DNA from: Salinibacterium sp. ZJ70
GTDB lineage: Bacteria; Actinomycetota; Actinomycetes; Actinomycetales; Microbacteriaceae
DNA length: 64,000 nt
Assembly (NCBI RefSeq): GCF_011751865.2
Contig: NZ_CP061770.1
Location: forward strand, 1,550,001 to 1,614,000
Reading direction: 5' to 3'
Part shown: one piece after another, positions 1 through 8,664 of the stretch
How positions within the stretch are numbered: position 1 is the first letter of the stretch
How the letters are laid out: the number at the start of each line of letters is the position of its first letter
Position numbers and translations under genes: made by a program
The notes under the pieces: model-generated
What the model was told of the DNA's origin: nothing
What the model saw: only the letters and a program-made list of their open reading frames with translations
Databases searched by the model: none

Positions 1-814
1 AAGCGGGTGAGAGGCTCGCGGCGCCCGCGAGCACGGCGATGAAACCCGACCCGAGCCCGCCGAGGAGCGTCCGAGGCTGTCGCGGGTCGACGCCCCGCCC
101 CACCAGCACGGCACCCCAGGCGAACAGTCCTCCGAGCGGCGCGAGGAAGGCAGAGGTCGCGATGTGCACCATGTACTCATCGATGACGCCCTCGAGACTC
201 ACCAGCCAGACCGCTGAGCTCAGCCACATGAGCCCCGCGACGGCGGCGATCCGGGTCCACGCGAGGGACGCGCCCGATGGCACCCCCGGGGGGCTGGCTG
301 CGTCGCGACCGATGGCGAGCACCCCCACGAGCGTTGCCGCGGCCGTCGAGACCACGACGGCGAGCACGCCTCCGAAGTCCTCCGCGCCGCAGTCTGCGAG
401 TCCGCACGCCGATGCGATGAACGGCGGCGCGAGCACCGCGAAGGGGAACGCGACCACGGCCCATCCCATGACCACAGACCACACTTCCGCGCGGCGTGCG
501 CCTGCGGTCTCCAGCACCGAGCCGACCACGAGCGCAAGCGGTCCGACCGAGACCGACAGCGCGAGCAGGAAGTCCGGGGATTCGAGATCGAGAAGCACCC
601 CCAGCGTGCACGCGACGGACGACGCGACCCCCGCAGCGAGGACGGCGCGCATCGCGAGTTCACGACGTCGCTGCCGCGGGCTGAGGGCGATGCCCGCGCC
701 TGCGACGACGACGCACGCGAGCGCCGAGACGAGAACCAGGGCAGACACGATGCCTTTCGAGGGTGCGACGAGCTCGGAATACAGGGCCGCCGGGCGGCCG
801 GTGAGCACAACCAT
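1..814 (-). CDS. Amt-like membrane protein, degenerate paralogue (3' end outside the window)
   Basis: Open from an ATG at 814 to the left edge (271 residues seen). It is hydrophobic throughout and aligns along its length with the intact Amt encoded just upstream. Its DFGG segment at 146-149 matches DYAGG of Amt, VSLEGVID at 205-212 falls where Amt has NNLEGVGL, and GGLGSGFIAVLAGAASL at 252-268 falls at the GAGSGAVAGLVAITPS region. The first pore histidine (His166 of Amt) is replaced by Val154, and the GWFGFN motif is missing. I infer an Amt-fold protein that cannot conduct ammonium in the usual way, perhaps a sensor or partner of Amt. The gene follows amt by 61 bases and is probably co-transcribed. 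The second pore histidine would lie beyond the edge. Confidence 0.7.
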   Translation of the reverse strand, partial: MVVLTGRPAALYSELVAPSKGIVSALVLVSALACVVVAGAGIALSPRQRRRELAMRAVLAAGVASSVACTLGVLLDLESPDFLLALSVSVGPLALVVGSVLETAGARRAEVWSVVMGWAVVAFPFAVLAPPFIASACGLADCGAEDFGGVLAVVVSTAAATLVGVLAIGRDAASPPGVPSGASLAWTRIAAVAGLMWLSSAVWLVSLEGVIDEYMVHIATSAFLAPLGGLFAWGAVLVGRGVDPRQPRTLLGGLGSGFIAVLAGAASLSPA

Positions 815-848
815 ACGGGGCGCCGCCTCCGAAGAGACGACGCCCCGT
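815..848 (-). promoter_or_regulatory. Inverted repeat between amt and the Amt-like gene
   Basis: An 8-bp perfect stem (ACGGGGCG at 815-822 with CGCCCCGT at 841-848) lies directly before the ATG of the Amt-like gene. The Shine-Dalgarno-like GGAGG is in the loop. No T-tract follows, so it is more likely a translational control hairpin or weak attenuator than a terminator. Inference only. Confidence 0.35.
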
Positions 849-875
849 GTGTGGCTGTCGAGCGGGACGACCCGG

Positions 876-2081
876 TCAATCGATCAGGGCGTAGCCCTCC
901 TCGCCGTGAACGACCGTGTCGACACCGGCGAGCTCGTCCTCGCTCTTGATGCGGAAGCCGATGGTCTTCTCGATCGCGAAGCCGACGATCCACGCGACAG
1001 CGAAGGAGTAGATCGCGACGGCGAGAGCCGGGACGAGCTGCGAGACCAGCTGACCGGCGTCGCCGCCGACGAAGAGGCCCGTTCCGATGGCGAAGAAACC
1101 GAGGTAGAGCGTTCCGATGAGACCGCCCACGAGGTGGATGCCCACCACGTCGAGCGAGTCGTCGAAGCCGAGCTTGAACTTGAGTTCGATCGCGAGAGCG
1201 CACACCGCACCGGCGATGAGACCGAGGAGGAGGGCCCAGCCGGGTTCGAGGTTGGCGCACGACGGGGTGATCGCGACGAGACCGGCGACGGCACCGGAGC
1301 CGGCGCCCACCGAGGTGGGCTTGCCGTCCTTGACCTTCTCGACGACCAGCCAGCCGAGGATCGCCGCAGCAGTCGCACCCAGCGTGTTGATGACGATGAG
1401 GCCGACGCCCTCGAGGTTGTTGAGCCATTCCGCTCCGGCATTGAATCCGAACCAGCCGAACCAGAGGATTGCGGCACCCAGGAGCGTCAGCGGCACGTTG
1501 TGGGGCTTCTGGATGCCCTTCTGGAAGCCGATGCGCTTTCCGAGGACGAGTGCCAGCGCGAGAGCGGCAGCACCGGCGTTGATGTGCACGACGGTGCCAC
1601 CTGCGTAGTCGATGACGGCGGGGAGACCCGTGAGCTCCGACCAGCTGTAGAGCCAGCCGCCACCCCACACCCACGCCGCGACCGGGAAGTACACGAGAGT
1701 CGCGAAGATGCCGGCGAAGATCAGCCACGAACCGAACTTGGCGCGGTCGGCGATCGCACCCGAGATGAGCGCGACGGTGATGATCGCGAAGGTCGCACCG
1801 TAGGTCGCGCCGATGAGGGTCTCGTTGTCGTAGCCGCCCGCGAACGCGAAGTTCGCGAACGGGTTGCCGGCGAAGTCGAAGGGTCCCGTGGTGGCCGACA
1901 TGCTCGAGCCGTAGAGGATCCAGAGGACGCTCACGAGGCCGAGGGAGCCGAAGCTCATCATCATCATGCTGACGACGCTCTTCGCCTTGACGAGACCGCC
2001 ATAGAAGAACGCGACGCCGGGCGTCATCAACAGCACGAGCGCTGTGGCCGTGATGGCCCAGGCGTAGTTGCCGCTTTCCAT
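876..2081 (-). CDS. amt: Ammonium transporter Amt
   Basis: A 401-residue protein with about eleven membrane segments, normal length for Amt/MEP/Rh channels that bring ammonium into the cell. Both pore histidines are visible: His166 in GTVVHINAG and His316 in GIHLVGG. The family signature DYAGGTVVHINAGAAAL is intact. The C-terminal cytosolic tail ends in a short acidic segment. A GAGAGG ribosome site precedes the ATG. A GlnR-type box lies 93-130 bases upstream, which fits induction under nitrogen limitation. The gene heads a likely two-gene unit with the degenerate Amt paralogue. No glnK or glnD gene follows, unlike in many actinobacteria, where amt-glnK-glnD form one operon. Confidence 0.95.
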   Translation of the reverse strand: MESGNYAWAITATALVLLMTPGVAFFYGGLVKAKSVVSMMMMSFGSLGLVSVLWILYGSSMSATTGPFDFAGNPFANFAFAGGYDNETLIGATYGATFAIITVALISGAIADRAKFGSWLIFAGIFATLVYFPVAAWVWGGGWLYSWSELTGLPAVIDYAGGTVVHINAGAAALALALVLGKRIGFQKGIQKPHNVPLTLLGAAILWFGWFGFNAGAEWLNNLEGVGLIVINTLGATAAAILGWLVVEKVKDGKPTSVGAGSGAVAGLVAITPSCANLEPGWALLLGLIAGAVCALAIELKFKLGFDDSLDVVGIHLVGGLIGTLYLGFFAIGTGLFVGGDAGQLVSQLVPALAVAIYSFAVAWIVGFAIEKTIGFRIKSEDELAGVDTVVHGEEGYALID

Positions 2082-2173
2082 ATCAGTGTTACCTCTCTCG
2101 TTGCCTCGGGCGGTGACACCGACTGTGGTGGAGTCGGCGGCCCTCGGGTACCGGCCCAGTTTGAGAGAGGCAG

Positions 2174-2211
2174 ATTTCCGTTCGACGCGCGCCGCGTTTC
2201 GGAGAAGTTAC
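2174..2211 (-). promoter_or_regulatory. GlnR-type box upstream of amt
   Basis: Read on the minus strand the sites are GTAAC, 6 bases, GAAAC, 6 bases, CGCGT, 6 bases, GAAAT. This is the spacing of the actinobacterial GlnR consensus (gTnAC-n6-GaAAC repeated). Three of the four half-sites fit well and one is degenerate. The glnA1 promoter in this window has the same layout. The regulator itself is not encoded here. Confidence 0.65.
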
Positions 2212-2274
2212 GACGAAACCTCGAGCGTAAACATCAGATTTCGGGGAGCTTCGCAGCCGCCGCCGAAACGCTGA

Positions 2275-3282
2275 TCAGCTGCTCAGCGCGATCAGCCGAG
2301 AGATGGCGCGCAGGTACTTCTTGCGGTATCCGCCCGCGAGCATGTCCACGCCGAAGACGTCATCGAGCGGCACACCGGATGCGAACACGCGCACCTGCTC
2401 GTCGTAGAGGCGGTCGACGAACGCGACGAAGCGCAGAGCATCCGCCTGATCCGTGAGGGTGCGCACGCCACGCAGACCGATGCCGGCGAGCCCGTCGACG
2501 ATGCGGACGTAGCGAGACGGGTGCACGCGCGAAAGGTGCTTGAGGAGCGCGTCGAAGTCGTCGATCGTCGTCGCCCCGCCGAGCGCCGCGAGCGCGCCGG
2601 GGATCTCGGCATCGGGCGTGACGGCGGCGTGCCCTTCGACGTCGCGGCGGCGATAGTCGTGTCCGTCGATGCGCATGATGTCGAATCGATCGGAGAGCGC
2701 CTGGATCTCGCGCAGGAAGTCGACTGCGGCGAAGCGGCCCTCACCGAGGGCGTTCGGCGGGGTGTTGGACGTCGCCGCGATGCGCGTGCCCCCTGCCGCG
2801 AGCTCTCCGAGGAGCCGGGTCATCATCATCGTGTCGCCCGGATCGTCGAGCTCGAACTCGTCGATCGCCACGAACGAGGCACCCTTCATGAGAGCCACTG
2901 CCTGCGCGTAGCCGAGCGCGCCGACGAGCGCCGTGTACTCGATGAAGGTGCCGAAGTACTTGCGGCCGGGCGCGAGCTGCCAGAGAGCTGCGAGAAGGTG
3001 GGTCTTGCCGACGCCGAAACCGCCGTCGAGGTAGACGCCGGGCTTCGCCTCGGGCGACTTCCGACGCCCGAAGAAGCCACGCCCGCCTCCGCCTCCGCGC
3101 ATGACCTCCGCGAACTCGCGCATCCGCGCGACAGCCTCGCCCTGCGACGGGAAGTCCGGGTCAGGGCGGTAGCTGTCGAGCGTCGCGCCCTCGAACTGGC
3201 GCGGCGGCACCAGAGACGCGGCCAATTCGGCGCCGCTCATCTCGGGATTCCGGTTGAGGAGAGATGCTGCGTTCTGCGTCAA
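2275..3282 (-). CDS. zapE: Cell division protein ZapE (AFG1-like ATPase)
   Basis: A P-loop ATPase of the AFG1/ZapE family, linked in bacteria to the Z-ring. Walker A is GGFGVGKTH and Walker B is FVAIDEFELDD, followed by the sensor segment RIAATSNTPPNAL. The C-terminal part is the family domain with FDIMRIDGHDYRRRD. I place the start at a TTG (3282) because the residues from there to SGAELAASLVPP match the expected family N-terminus. A longer frame continues upstream to 3384, and an ATG at 3240 is the alternative. It is transcribed away from the sulfurtransferase gene and stands alone. Confidence 0.88.
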   Translation of the reverse strand: MTQNAASLLNRNPEMSGAELAASLVPPRQFEGATLDSYRPDPDFPSQGEAVARMREFAEVMRGGGGGRGFFGRRKSPEAKPGVYLDGGFGVGKTHLLAALWQLAPGRKYFGTFIEYTALVGALGYAQAVALMKGASFVAIDEFELDDPGDTMMMTRLLGELAAGGTRIAATSNTPPNALGEGRFAAVDFLREIQALSDRFDIMRIDGHDYRRRDVEGHAAVTPDAEIPGALAALGGATTIDDFDALLKHLSRVHPSRYVRIVDGLAGIGLRGVRTLTDQADALRFVAFVDRLYDEQVRVFASGVPLDDVFGVDMLAGGYRKKYLRAISRLIALSS

Positions 3283-3409
3283 AGCGGGCTTCCGTGGGAG
3301 AAAGGAGAGGGGGCAGGCGTGTGTCGAACTCTTACAGTGCGTCAGCGCACCGCCGAGGTGACGCCTACCCTGGACGTGGAGCAAGCCTAGCCCTCAAGGA
3401 GACCACCGC

Positions 3410-4309
3410 ATGGCCGTCGCATCTGACCCGAATCCCGCCTTCGCCGAGTTCGCGCACCCCGAGCGCCTCGTGAGCACCGAATGGCTCGCCGAGCACCTGG
3501 GCGAGCCCGGACTCGTGGTGGTGGAATCCGACGAAGACGTGCTGCTGTACGAGACCGGCCACATCGAGGGTGCCGTCAAGATCGACTGGCACACCGACCT
3601 CAACGACCCGGTGGAGCGCGACTACCTCGACGGCGAGGGCTTCGCGAAGCTCCTGGGTTCGAAGGGCATCAGCCGCGACGACACGGTCGTCATCTACGGC
3701 GACAAGAACAACTGGTGGGCTGCGTACGCCCTCTGGGTGTTCACGCTGTTCGGCCACGAGGACGTGCGACTTCTCGACGGCGGCCGCGCGAAGTGGGAGG
3801 CCGAGGGCCGCCCCTACACGACCGAGGTCCCCGTGCGCGAGGCCGTCGAGTACCCCGTCGTCGAGCGCGACGACGCCACGGTGCGCGCCTTCAAGGAGGA
3901 CGTGCTCGCCCACCTCGGCAACCCGCTCATCGACGTGCGCTCCCCCGAGGAGTACGTGGGCGAGCGCACCACCGCGCCCGCCTACCCCGAGGAGGGCACC
4001 CTCCGCGCTGGTCACATCCCGAGCGCCCAGAGCGTGCCGTGGGGCAAGGCCGTCGCCGAGAACGGCACCTTCAAGACCAAGTCCGAGCTCGACGCGATCT
4101 ACCGCGACGGCGCGGGCCTCCAGGATGGCGACTCCGTCATCGCGTACTGCCGCATCGGCGAGCGATCGAGCCACACCTGGTTCGTGCTCACCCACCTGCT
4201 CGGCTTCGAGGGCGTGCGCAACTACGACGGATCGTGGACCGAGTGGGGCAGCGCCGTGCGTGTGCCGATCGTCCGCGGCACCGAGCCCGGCGAGGTGCCT
4301 GCCCGCTGA
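3410..4309 (+). CDS. Thiosulfate/3-mercaptopyruvate sulfurtransferase (two rhodanese domains)
   Basis: A 299-residue SseA-type enzyme that transfers a sulfane sulfur to an acceptor. Two rhodanese domains are present. The N-terminal one (about 20-135) lacks the catalytic cysteine (YGDKNNWW). The C-terminal one has the active loop CRIGERSS with Cys247. Length and architecture are typical. An AAGGAG ribosome site precedes the ATG. The sufE gene follows 29 bases downstream, so the pair links sulfur transfer with iron-sulfur cluster supply. Substrate preference cannot be read from the sequence. Confidence 0.93.
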   Translation: MAVASDPNPAFAEFAHPERLVSTEWLAEHLGEPGLVVVESDEDVLLYETGHIEGAVKIDWHTDLNDPVERDYLDGEGFAKLLGSKGISRDDTVVIYGDKNNWWAAYALWVFTLFGHEDVRLLDGGRAKWEAEGRPYTTEVPVREAVEYPVVERDDATVRAFKEDVLAHLGNPLIDVRSPEEYVGERTTAPAYPEEGTLRAGHIPSAQSVPWGKAVAENGTFKTKSELDAIYRDGAGLQDGDSVIAYCRIGERSSHTWFVLTHLLGFEGVRNYDGSWTEWGSAVRVPIVRGTEPGEVPAR

Positions 4310-4326
4310 CGCCCATGGCGTTCGCG

Positions 4327-4332
4327 TACGGT
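4327..4332 (+). promoter_or_regulatory. Leaderless -10 element of sufE
   Basis: TACGGT lies six bases before the sufE ATG, so transcription should begin at or next to the start codon. Confidence 0.45.
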
Positions 4333-4338
4333 GAGGAT

Positions 4339-4773
4339 ATGACCGAGGCACTACCCGAGAAGCTCGTCGAGATCCGCGAGGACTTCCTCGCCCTCACGCA
4401 GCAGGAGCGACTGCAGCTGCTTCTGGAGTTCGCCAACGAGCTCCCGGAGCTACCGCAGCGATTCGCCGATCACCCGGACCTGCTGGAGCGCGTCGAGGAG
4501 TGCCAGTCGCCGGTGTTCATCTTCGTCGAGATCGATGATGACCGGATCGTCCACCTGCACGCGACGGCGCCGAAGGAGGCCCCGACGACGCGCGGCTTCG
4601 CGTCGATCCTCGTGCAGGGTCTCGCGGGCCTCACGGTCGAGCAGGTGCTCGCAGTGCCCTCCGACTACCCGCTCACGATCGGACTCACCGAAGCGGTGAG
4701 CCCGCTGCGGATCCGCGGAATGTCGGGGCTGCTCGGGCGCACGCAGCGTCAGGTGCGGGAACGCACCGCGTGA
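4339..4773 (+). CDS. sufE: SufE family cysteine desulfuration protein
   Basis: A 144-residue SufE-like protein that accepts persulfide sulfur from a SufS-type cysteine desulfurase and passes it to the iron-sulfur scaffold. The active cysteine is Cys55 in VEECQSPVFIFVEI, the usual position in the family. The start at 4339 is chosen over an in-frame ATG at 4315 because a -10 hexamer lies six bases before it. It overlaps the following RibD-like gene by four bases (GTGA), so the two are translationally coupled. The suf operon itself is not in the window. Confidence 0.9.
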   Translation: MTEALPEKLVEIREDFLALTQQERLQLLLEFANELPELPQRFADHPDLLERVEECQSPVFIFVEIDDDRIVHLHATAPKEAPTTRGFASILVQGLAGLTVEQVLAVPSDYPLTIGLTEAVSPLRIRGMSGLLGRTQRQVRERTA

Positions 4774-5489
4774 TCCTCACGCCCGTGCTTCCGCGCCCGG
4801 GTGCGCCTCTCGAGGTCGGTGCGCCCGAGACGCGCGAGGTGCTCCGCGAGCTCTACCGGCGCGCGCCGGGCGCCCCGGGTGTGCGGGTCAACATCATCAC
4901 GAGTGTCGACGGCAGCGTGCAGGGGGCCGACGGCACATCCGAGTCCCTCTCGAATCGCGCCGACCGCGCCATCCTGGGTGCGATCCGCGCCGAGAGCGAT
5001 GTCGTCCTCGTGGGCGCGGCGACGATCCGCACCGAGGGGTATCTGCTGCCGCGCACGGCGCGACTCGCGATCGTCGCGTCGGGAGATCTGAGCGGAGCCC
5101 GCGTCGGCGACGAGCACGATCCCGCGAAGATCCTCATCCTCGCGCCCGAGTCGGCGCGCGATCGCGTGCACGCCACACTCGCCGCTCCGCACACCTTCGT
5201 CGAGGTGCGCGCGGATGCCCACGATCGCGTCGACCTGCGCGCCGCGCTGGACGCACTGCGCCTGCACGGTGCCGAATCGGTGGTCTGCGAGGGCGGCCCT
5301 CAGCTCATCGGCCAGCTCATGGACGCCGACCTCGTGGGCGAGCTGTGCATCTCGACGAGTCCGACGTGGATGAGCGGAGGCGCGCCGCTGCTCGCCGCCG
5401 GAGCCCGCCGCGGAGCTCCCCTGCAGCTCGCGAGCCTCCTGACCGACGACGCCGGCGGAATCTACGCGCGCTGGATCCTGTCCGCCTGA
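4770..5489 (+). CDS. RibD C-terminal/dihydrofolate reductase-like oxidoreductase
   Basis: A 239-residue protein of the pyrimidine reductase (RibD C-terminal) fold. The visible motifs are RVNIITSVDGSVQG near residue 38, SDVVLVGAATIRTEGY around 75-90 and VVCEGGPQLIGQLM around 170-183, which in the family bind NADPH. No deaminase domain is attached, so it is not a full RibD. Such stand-alone proteins occur widely in actinobacteria with unknown substrates. The GTG start overlaps the sufE stop by four bases. It converges on the hydrolase gene with only 12 bases between the stop codons. Confidence 0.82.
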   Translation: MILTPVLPRPGAPLEVGAPETREVLRELYRRAPGAPGVRVNIITSVDGSVQGADGTSESLSNRADRAILGAIRAESDVVLVGAATIRTEGYLLPRTARLAIVASGDLSGARVGDEHDPAKILILAPESARDRVHATLAAPHTFVEVRADAHDRVDLRAALDALRLHGAESVVCEGGPQLIGQLMDADLVGELCISTSPTWMSGGAPLLAAGARRGAPLQLASLLTDDAGGIYARWILSA

Positions 5490-5501
5490 CGCGCCTGCCG
5501 G

Positions 5502-6671
5502 TCAGCCGCGGGAGATCCATTCCCGGATGGTGCCCTCCCAGCGGTCGCGGTCGAAGTTCCAGAGCTTCGTGTGGCGGGCGATGTGGAACTGCTCGAAGGT
5601 CACGATGTCAGGACGAGCGAGCGCGAGGGCGCGCGAGGCCGTGGCAGGCACGAAGCCGTCATCGACGCTGTGCAGGATGAGGATCGGACGGTCGAGCTCT
5701 GCCGCCCGCGCGACGAAGTCCATGCGGCCGAGGTCGAGCGGCTCGGTGAGTCCTGTGACGATTCGCCCCCACCGCGACCGGATGAGGCGGTAGGCGCCCC
5801 ACCGCACCGGCCCGGGAAGGCGTCGAAGGCGCGCCTGGAAGTCGAGCGTCGTGATCCAGTCGACGACGGGCGACTCGAGAATCACACCCGTGACGAGCGC
5901 CGCTCGCGGGGAGCGGGTGAGCGCCTGCAGCACGATCGCGCCGCCCATCGACCAGCCCATGAGCACGATCTCCCGGGCACCGCGCGAGACCGCGTAGGCC
6001 ATGGCCGCGTCGACGTCCACCCACTCGAGCTGCCCGAGGGCGTAGCGGTACTCTGGGCTGCGCGGTGCGTCGCCGTCGTTGCGGTAGGAGATCAGAAGCG
6101 AGTGGTAGCCCGCATCCCGCAGCGGCGTGACGGCACGCAGCACCTCGGAACGCGACGCACCGCGCCCATGCACGTTGATGACCCAGCGATCGCTCTCGCC
6201 CTCCGCGGGGACGAACCAGGCGGGTGCCGGCCCGAGCGGCGTCGGCACGCTCACGTTCTCGTACGGAACCTCGAGCGAGCGCGGAGTGAGCCAGAACCAG
6301 CCATTGAAGCGTCCGCGTGTCGCATTCTCGATGTCGCCGAAGTCGACGCTGAGCAGCCGGCGCGTCACTCCCGACCGCGATACGGACAGGATCTCCCCCA
6401 CGCGGGCGTGCCCGCGGTCACCCGAGAACCAGAAGCTGTACTCACCGCTCACACAGGAGTCGGGGGTGGGCGAGAGCGTGATCTCCCCCGCCTCGACGTT
6501 GACCCCCAGAATGCGGATGTCGTACTCCCGGCGCGAGGGCGGGATGACGACCGTGCGGGCCACGAGTGCGCTCAGCACGGCGATCACGGCGGCGACGACC
6601 GTCCCGACCCCGAGGAGGCTCCAGAGGAGCGAACCGGCTCTCCGTCCGGCGCGCTGTCGGCGATCCTGCAT
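5502..6671 (-). CDS. Membrane-anchored alpha/beta hydrolase
   Basis: A 389-residue protein with an N-terminal membrane helix (about 14-37) and an alpha/beta hydrolase domain from about 140. The nucleophile elbow is GWSMGG with Ser241. The likely acid is Asp in HSVDDGFVP and the likely histidine is in FHIARHTKLWN. The middle segment (45-140) is a family-specific beta-rich domain. It probably acts at the outer face of the membrane as an esterase or peptidase-like hydrolase, but no substrate can be named. A GGAGG ribosome site precedes the ATG. Confidence 0.85.
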   Translation of the reverse strand: MQDRRQRAGRRAGSLLWSLLGVGTVVAAVIAVLSALVARTVVIPPSRREYDIRILGVNVEAGEITLSPTPDSCVSGEYSFWFSGDRGHARVGEILSVSRSGVTRRLLSVDFGDIENATRGRFNGWFWLTPRSLEVPYENVSVPTPLGPAPAWFVPAEGESDRWVINVHGRGASRSEVLRAVTPLRDAGYHSLLISYRNDGDAPRSPEYRYALGQLEWVDVDAAMAYAVSRGAREIVLMGWSMGGAIVLQALTRSPRAALVTGVILESPVVDWITTLDFQARLRRLPGPVRWGAYRLIRSRWGRIVTGLTEPLDLGRMDFVARAAELDRPILILHSVDDGFVPATASRALALARPDIVTFEQFHIARHTKLWNFDRDRWEGTIREWISRG

Positions 6672-6726
6672 GTCGTCCTCCGATCATGCGACGGCGTGGC
6701 ACCGTCGCACCCCTCTGTGAGAATCC

Positions 6727-6732
6727 TAGGCT
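6727..6732 (+). promoter_or_regulatory. Leaderless -10 element of the DUF3000 gene
   Basis: TAGGCT lies six bases before the GTG start at 6739. There is no ribosome site. Confidence 0.5.
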
Positions 6733-6738
6733 TCCCCC

Positions 6739-7335
6739 GTGACCACCACTGAGTCCGCTCCCGACCTGCCGCAGCCGTTCCGGCTCGCGGCGGAGTCTCT
6801 GCGCTCGGCGACCCCCCGCGACGAGATGGCCGTCATCGAGATCCCCTCCCCATCTGGGCTGGCCCCGTTCTCCGTCGCCCTCGCCGGCGACGTGCGTCCG
6901 ACGACCCACGGCATCGACTCCCTGCTCGGCACAGGGCGCTTCATCCTCCTGTACGACCCCGAAGAGCCGGATGCGTGGGGCGGGCCGTTCCGGATCGTCG
7001 CGTACGCGCAGGCCCCTCTCGAGACCGAGATCGGCGTCGACCCCTTCATCGCCGAGGTGACATGGTCCTGGCTCATCGACGCGCTCGATGCGCACGGAGC
7101 CGCATACACGGAGCCCTCAGGTACGGCGACGAAGATCCTCTCGACGGGCTTCGGCGAACTCGCGGAGAACGGCGACGCCGCGCAGCTCGAGCTGCGCGCA
7201 TCCTGGTCGCCGTCGGACGCCGAGATCGGAGCGCATGTCGAGGCATGGTGCGACCTGCTCTGCATGCTCGCTGGCCTTCCGCCGAGCTCCGACGCCATCT
7301 CCCTGCTCCCTCATCAACGGAAACCACGTGACTGA
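6739..7335 (+). CDS. DUF3000 family protein
   Basis: A 198-residue actinobacterial protein of the DUF3000 family, function unknown. It is soluble and acidic, with no signal peptide. Recognisable family segments are FRLAAESLRSA near the N-terminus and EVTWSWLIDALDAHGA near the middle. Its GTG start is preceded by a leaderless -10 element. The 3' end overlaps the RNase D gene by eight bases, so the two are co-translated. This pairing with RNase D is common in actinobacteria and suggests a role in RNA metabolism, but that is inference. Confidence 0.85.
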   Translation: MTTTESAPDLPQPFRLAAESLRSATPRDEMAVIEIPSPSGLAPFSVALAGDVRPTTHGIDSLLGTGRFILLYDPEEPDAWGGPFRIVAYAQAPLETEIGVDPFIAEVTWSWLIDALDAHGAAYTEPSGTATKILSTGFGELAENGDAAQLELRASWSPSDAEIGAHVEAWCDLLCMLAGLPPSSDAISLLPHQRKPRD

Positions 7336-8557
7336 CGCACCGAATCCGACCGCCGATTCCTCGCACGACGAGGTCGACGTGATCGACACTCCTGAGGAGT
7401 TCGCGGCCGCCGTCGCGGCCCTCGCCGCCGGCCACGGCCCCTTCGCGGTCGACGCCGAACGCGCCTCCGGCTTCCGCTATTCCCAGCGCGCCTACCTCAT
7501 CCAGGTGTTCCGCCGCGGAGCTGGCGCGTTCCTGTTCGACCCGCCCGCCATCGGCGACTTCTCACCGCTCGCCGAGATCATGCGCGGCGAGGAGTGGATC
7601 CTGCACGCCGCGAGCCAGGATCTCGCGTGCCTGCGCGAAGTCGGGCTCGACCCCGAGACCGTGTTCGACACCGAGCTGGGCGCGCGTCTGGCGGGACTGC
7701 CCCGCGTCGGGCTCGCGACGGTGGCGGAGGAGCTCCTCGGGATCCACCTCGCGAAAGCGCACTCGGCGGCCGACTGGTCGACGCGTCCGCTGCCGCAGGG
7801 GTGGCTCGTGTACGCCGCACTCGACGTGGAGCTGCTGCCGGACCTGCGCGACAGGGTCGCCGAGCTTCTCGAGGCGAGCGGCAAGACCGAGATCGCACGC
7901 CAGGAGTTCGCCGCGGTGCTCGAGAAGACGACCCCGGTGCGCCAGGAGCCGTGGCGCCGCATGTCCGGGCTGCATTCGCTTCGCACCCCGAGGCAGCTCG
8001 CGATCGCGCGTGCCCTGTGGACGGCACGCGACGACTTCGCGCGCGAGACCGACACCGCACCCGGACGGCTCATCCCCGACCAGTCGCTCGTCGCCGCCGT
8101 CAAGGCGGGGCCGACGTCCAAGCGAGAGCTGTCGGCTGTGAAGGAGTTCACCGGCAGGGCGAGCCGCCGCGAGATCGACCGATGGTGGGCCGCCTTCGAA
8201 GCCGGAATGGCCGACCCCACCCCGCCCTCGATGCGTGGCACCGGCGACGGCATCCCCGCGCCGCGCGTGTGGGCGGACAAGAACCCGGCAGCCGATCGGC
8301 GCCTCAAGCTCGCGCGCGCCGCCGTCACCGCTCGCGCCGAAGAGCTGCAGCTGCCCGTCGAGAATCTGCTCACCCCTGACACGCTGCGTCGTGTCGCCTG
8401 GGCTCCCCCGGCGGAGCTCACCCGGGAGACGATCTCCGACGCTCTCACAGGGCTCGGCGCCCGCGCCTGGCAGGCAGACGAAGTCGCCGAGCTCATCGCG
8501 GCGGCGTTTGTCGAGGCGCTCCAAGGGGATGCGCAGGAGCCCGCGGAGGCTTCGTAG
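7328..8557 (+). CDS. rnd: Ribonuclease D-like 3'-5' exonuclease with HRDC domain
   Basis: A 409-residue protein. The DEDD exonuclease domain (about 20-200) shows Exo I as FAVDAERASGFRY, Exo II around HAASQDLACL and Exo III around YAALDVELLPDL, giving the acidic metal ligands. An HRDC-type domain follows at about 220-300, then a C-terminal helical region. It is expected to trim 3' ends of structured RNAs such as tRNA precursors. The GTG start overlaps the DUF3000 stop by eight bases. The thiolase downstream has its own strong ribosome site and about 100 bases of leader. Confidence 0.92.
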   Translation: MTDAPNPTADSSHDEVDVIDTPEEFAAAVAALAAGHGPFAVDAERASGFRYSQRAYLIQVFRRGAGAFLFDPPAIGDFSPLAEIMRGEEWILHAASQDLACLREVGLDPETVFDTELGARLAGLPRVGLATVAEELLGIHLAKAHSAADWSTRPLPQGWLVYAALDVELLPDLRDRVAELLEASGKTEIARQEFAAVLEKTTPVRQEPWRRMSGLHSLRTPRQLAIARALWTARDDFARETDTAPGRLIPDQSLVAAVKAGPTSKRELSAVKEFTGRASRREIDRWWAAFEAGMADPTPPSMRGTGDGIPAPRVWADKNPAADRRLKLARAAVTARAEELQLPVENLLTPDTLRRVAWAPPAELTRETISDALTGLGARAWQADEVAELIAAAFVEALQGDAQEPAEAS

Positions 8558-8664
8558 GAATCCCTGCAACGATTCGGGCGCGTCTTGGAGAGTCTGCATA
8601 GGATCAAGGCAACCCCGATGCGTGCTTCCGTGCGCGCATCTGACCCCAACCGCAAGGAGGCATC

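Noticed and set aside
39..2456. An 805-codon open frame on the plus strand
   Set aside because: It lies opposite amt, the Amt-like gene and zapE, and its product is a low-complexity Ala/Arg/Glu/Asp mix typical of antisense frames in high-GC DNA.
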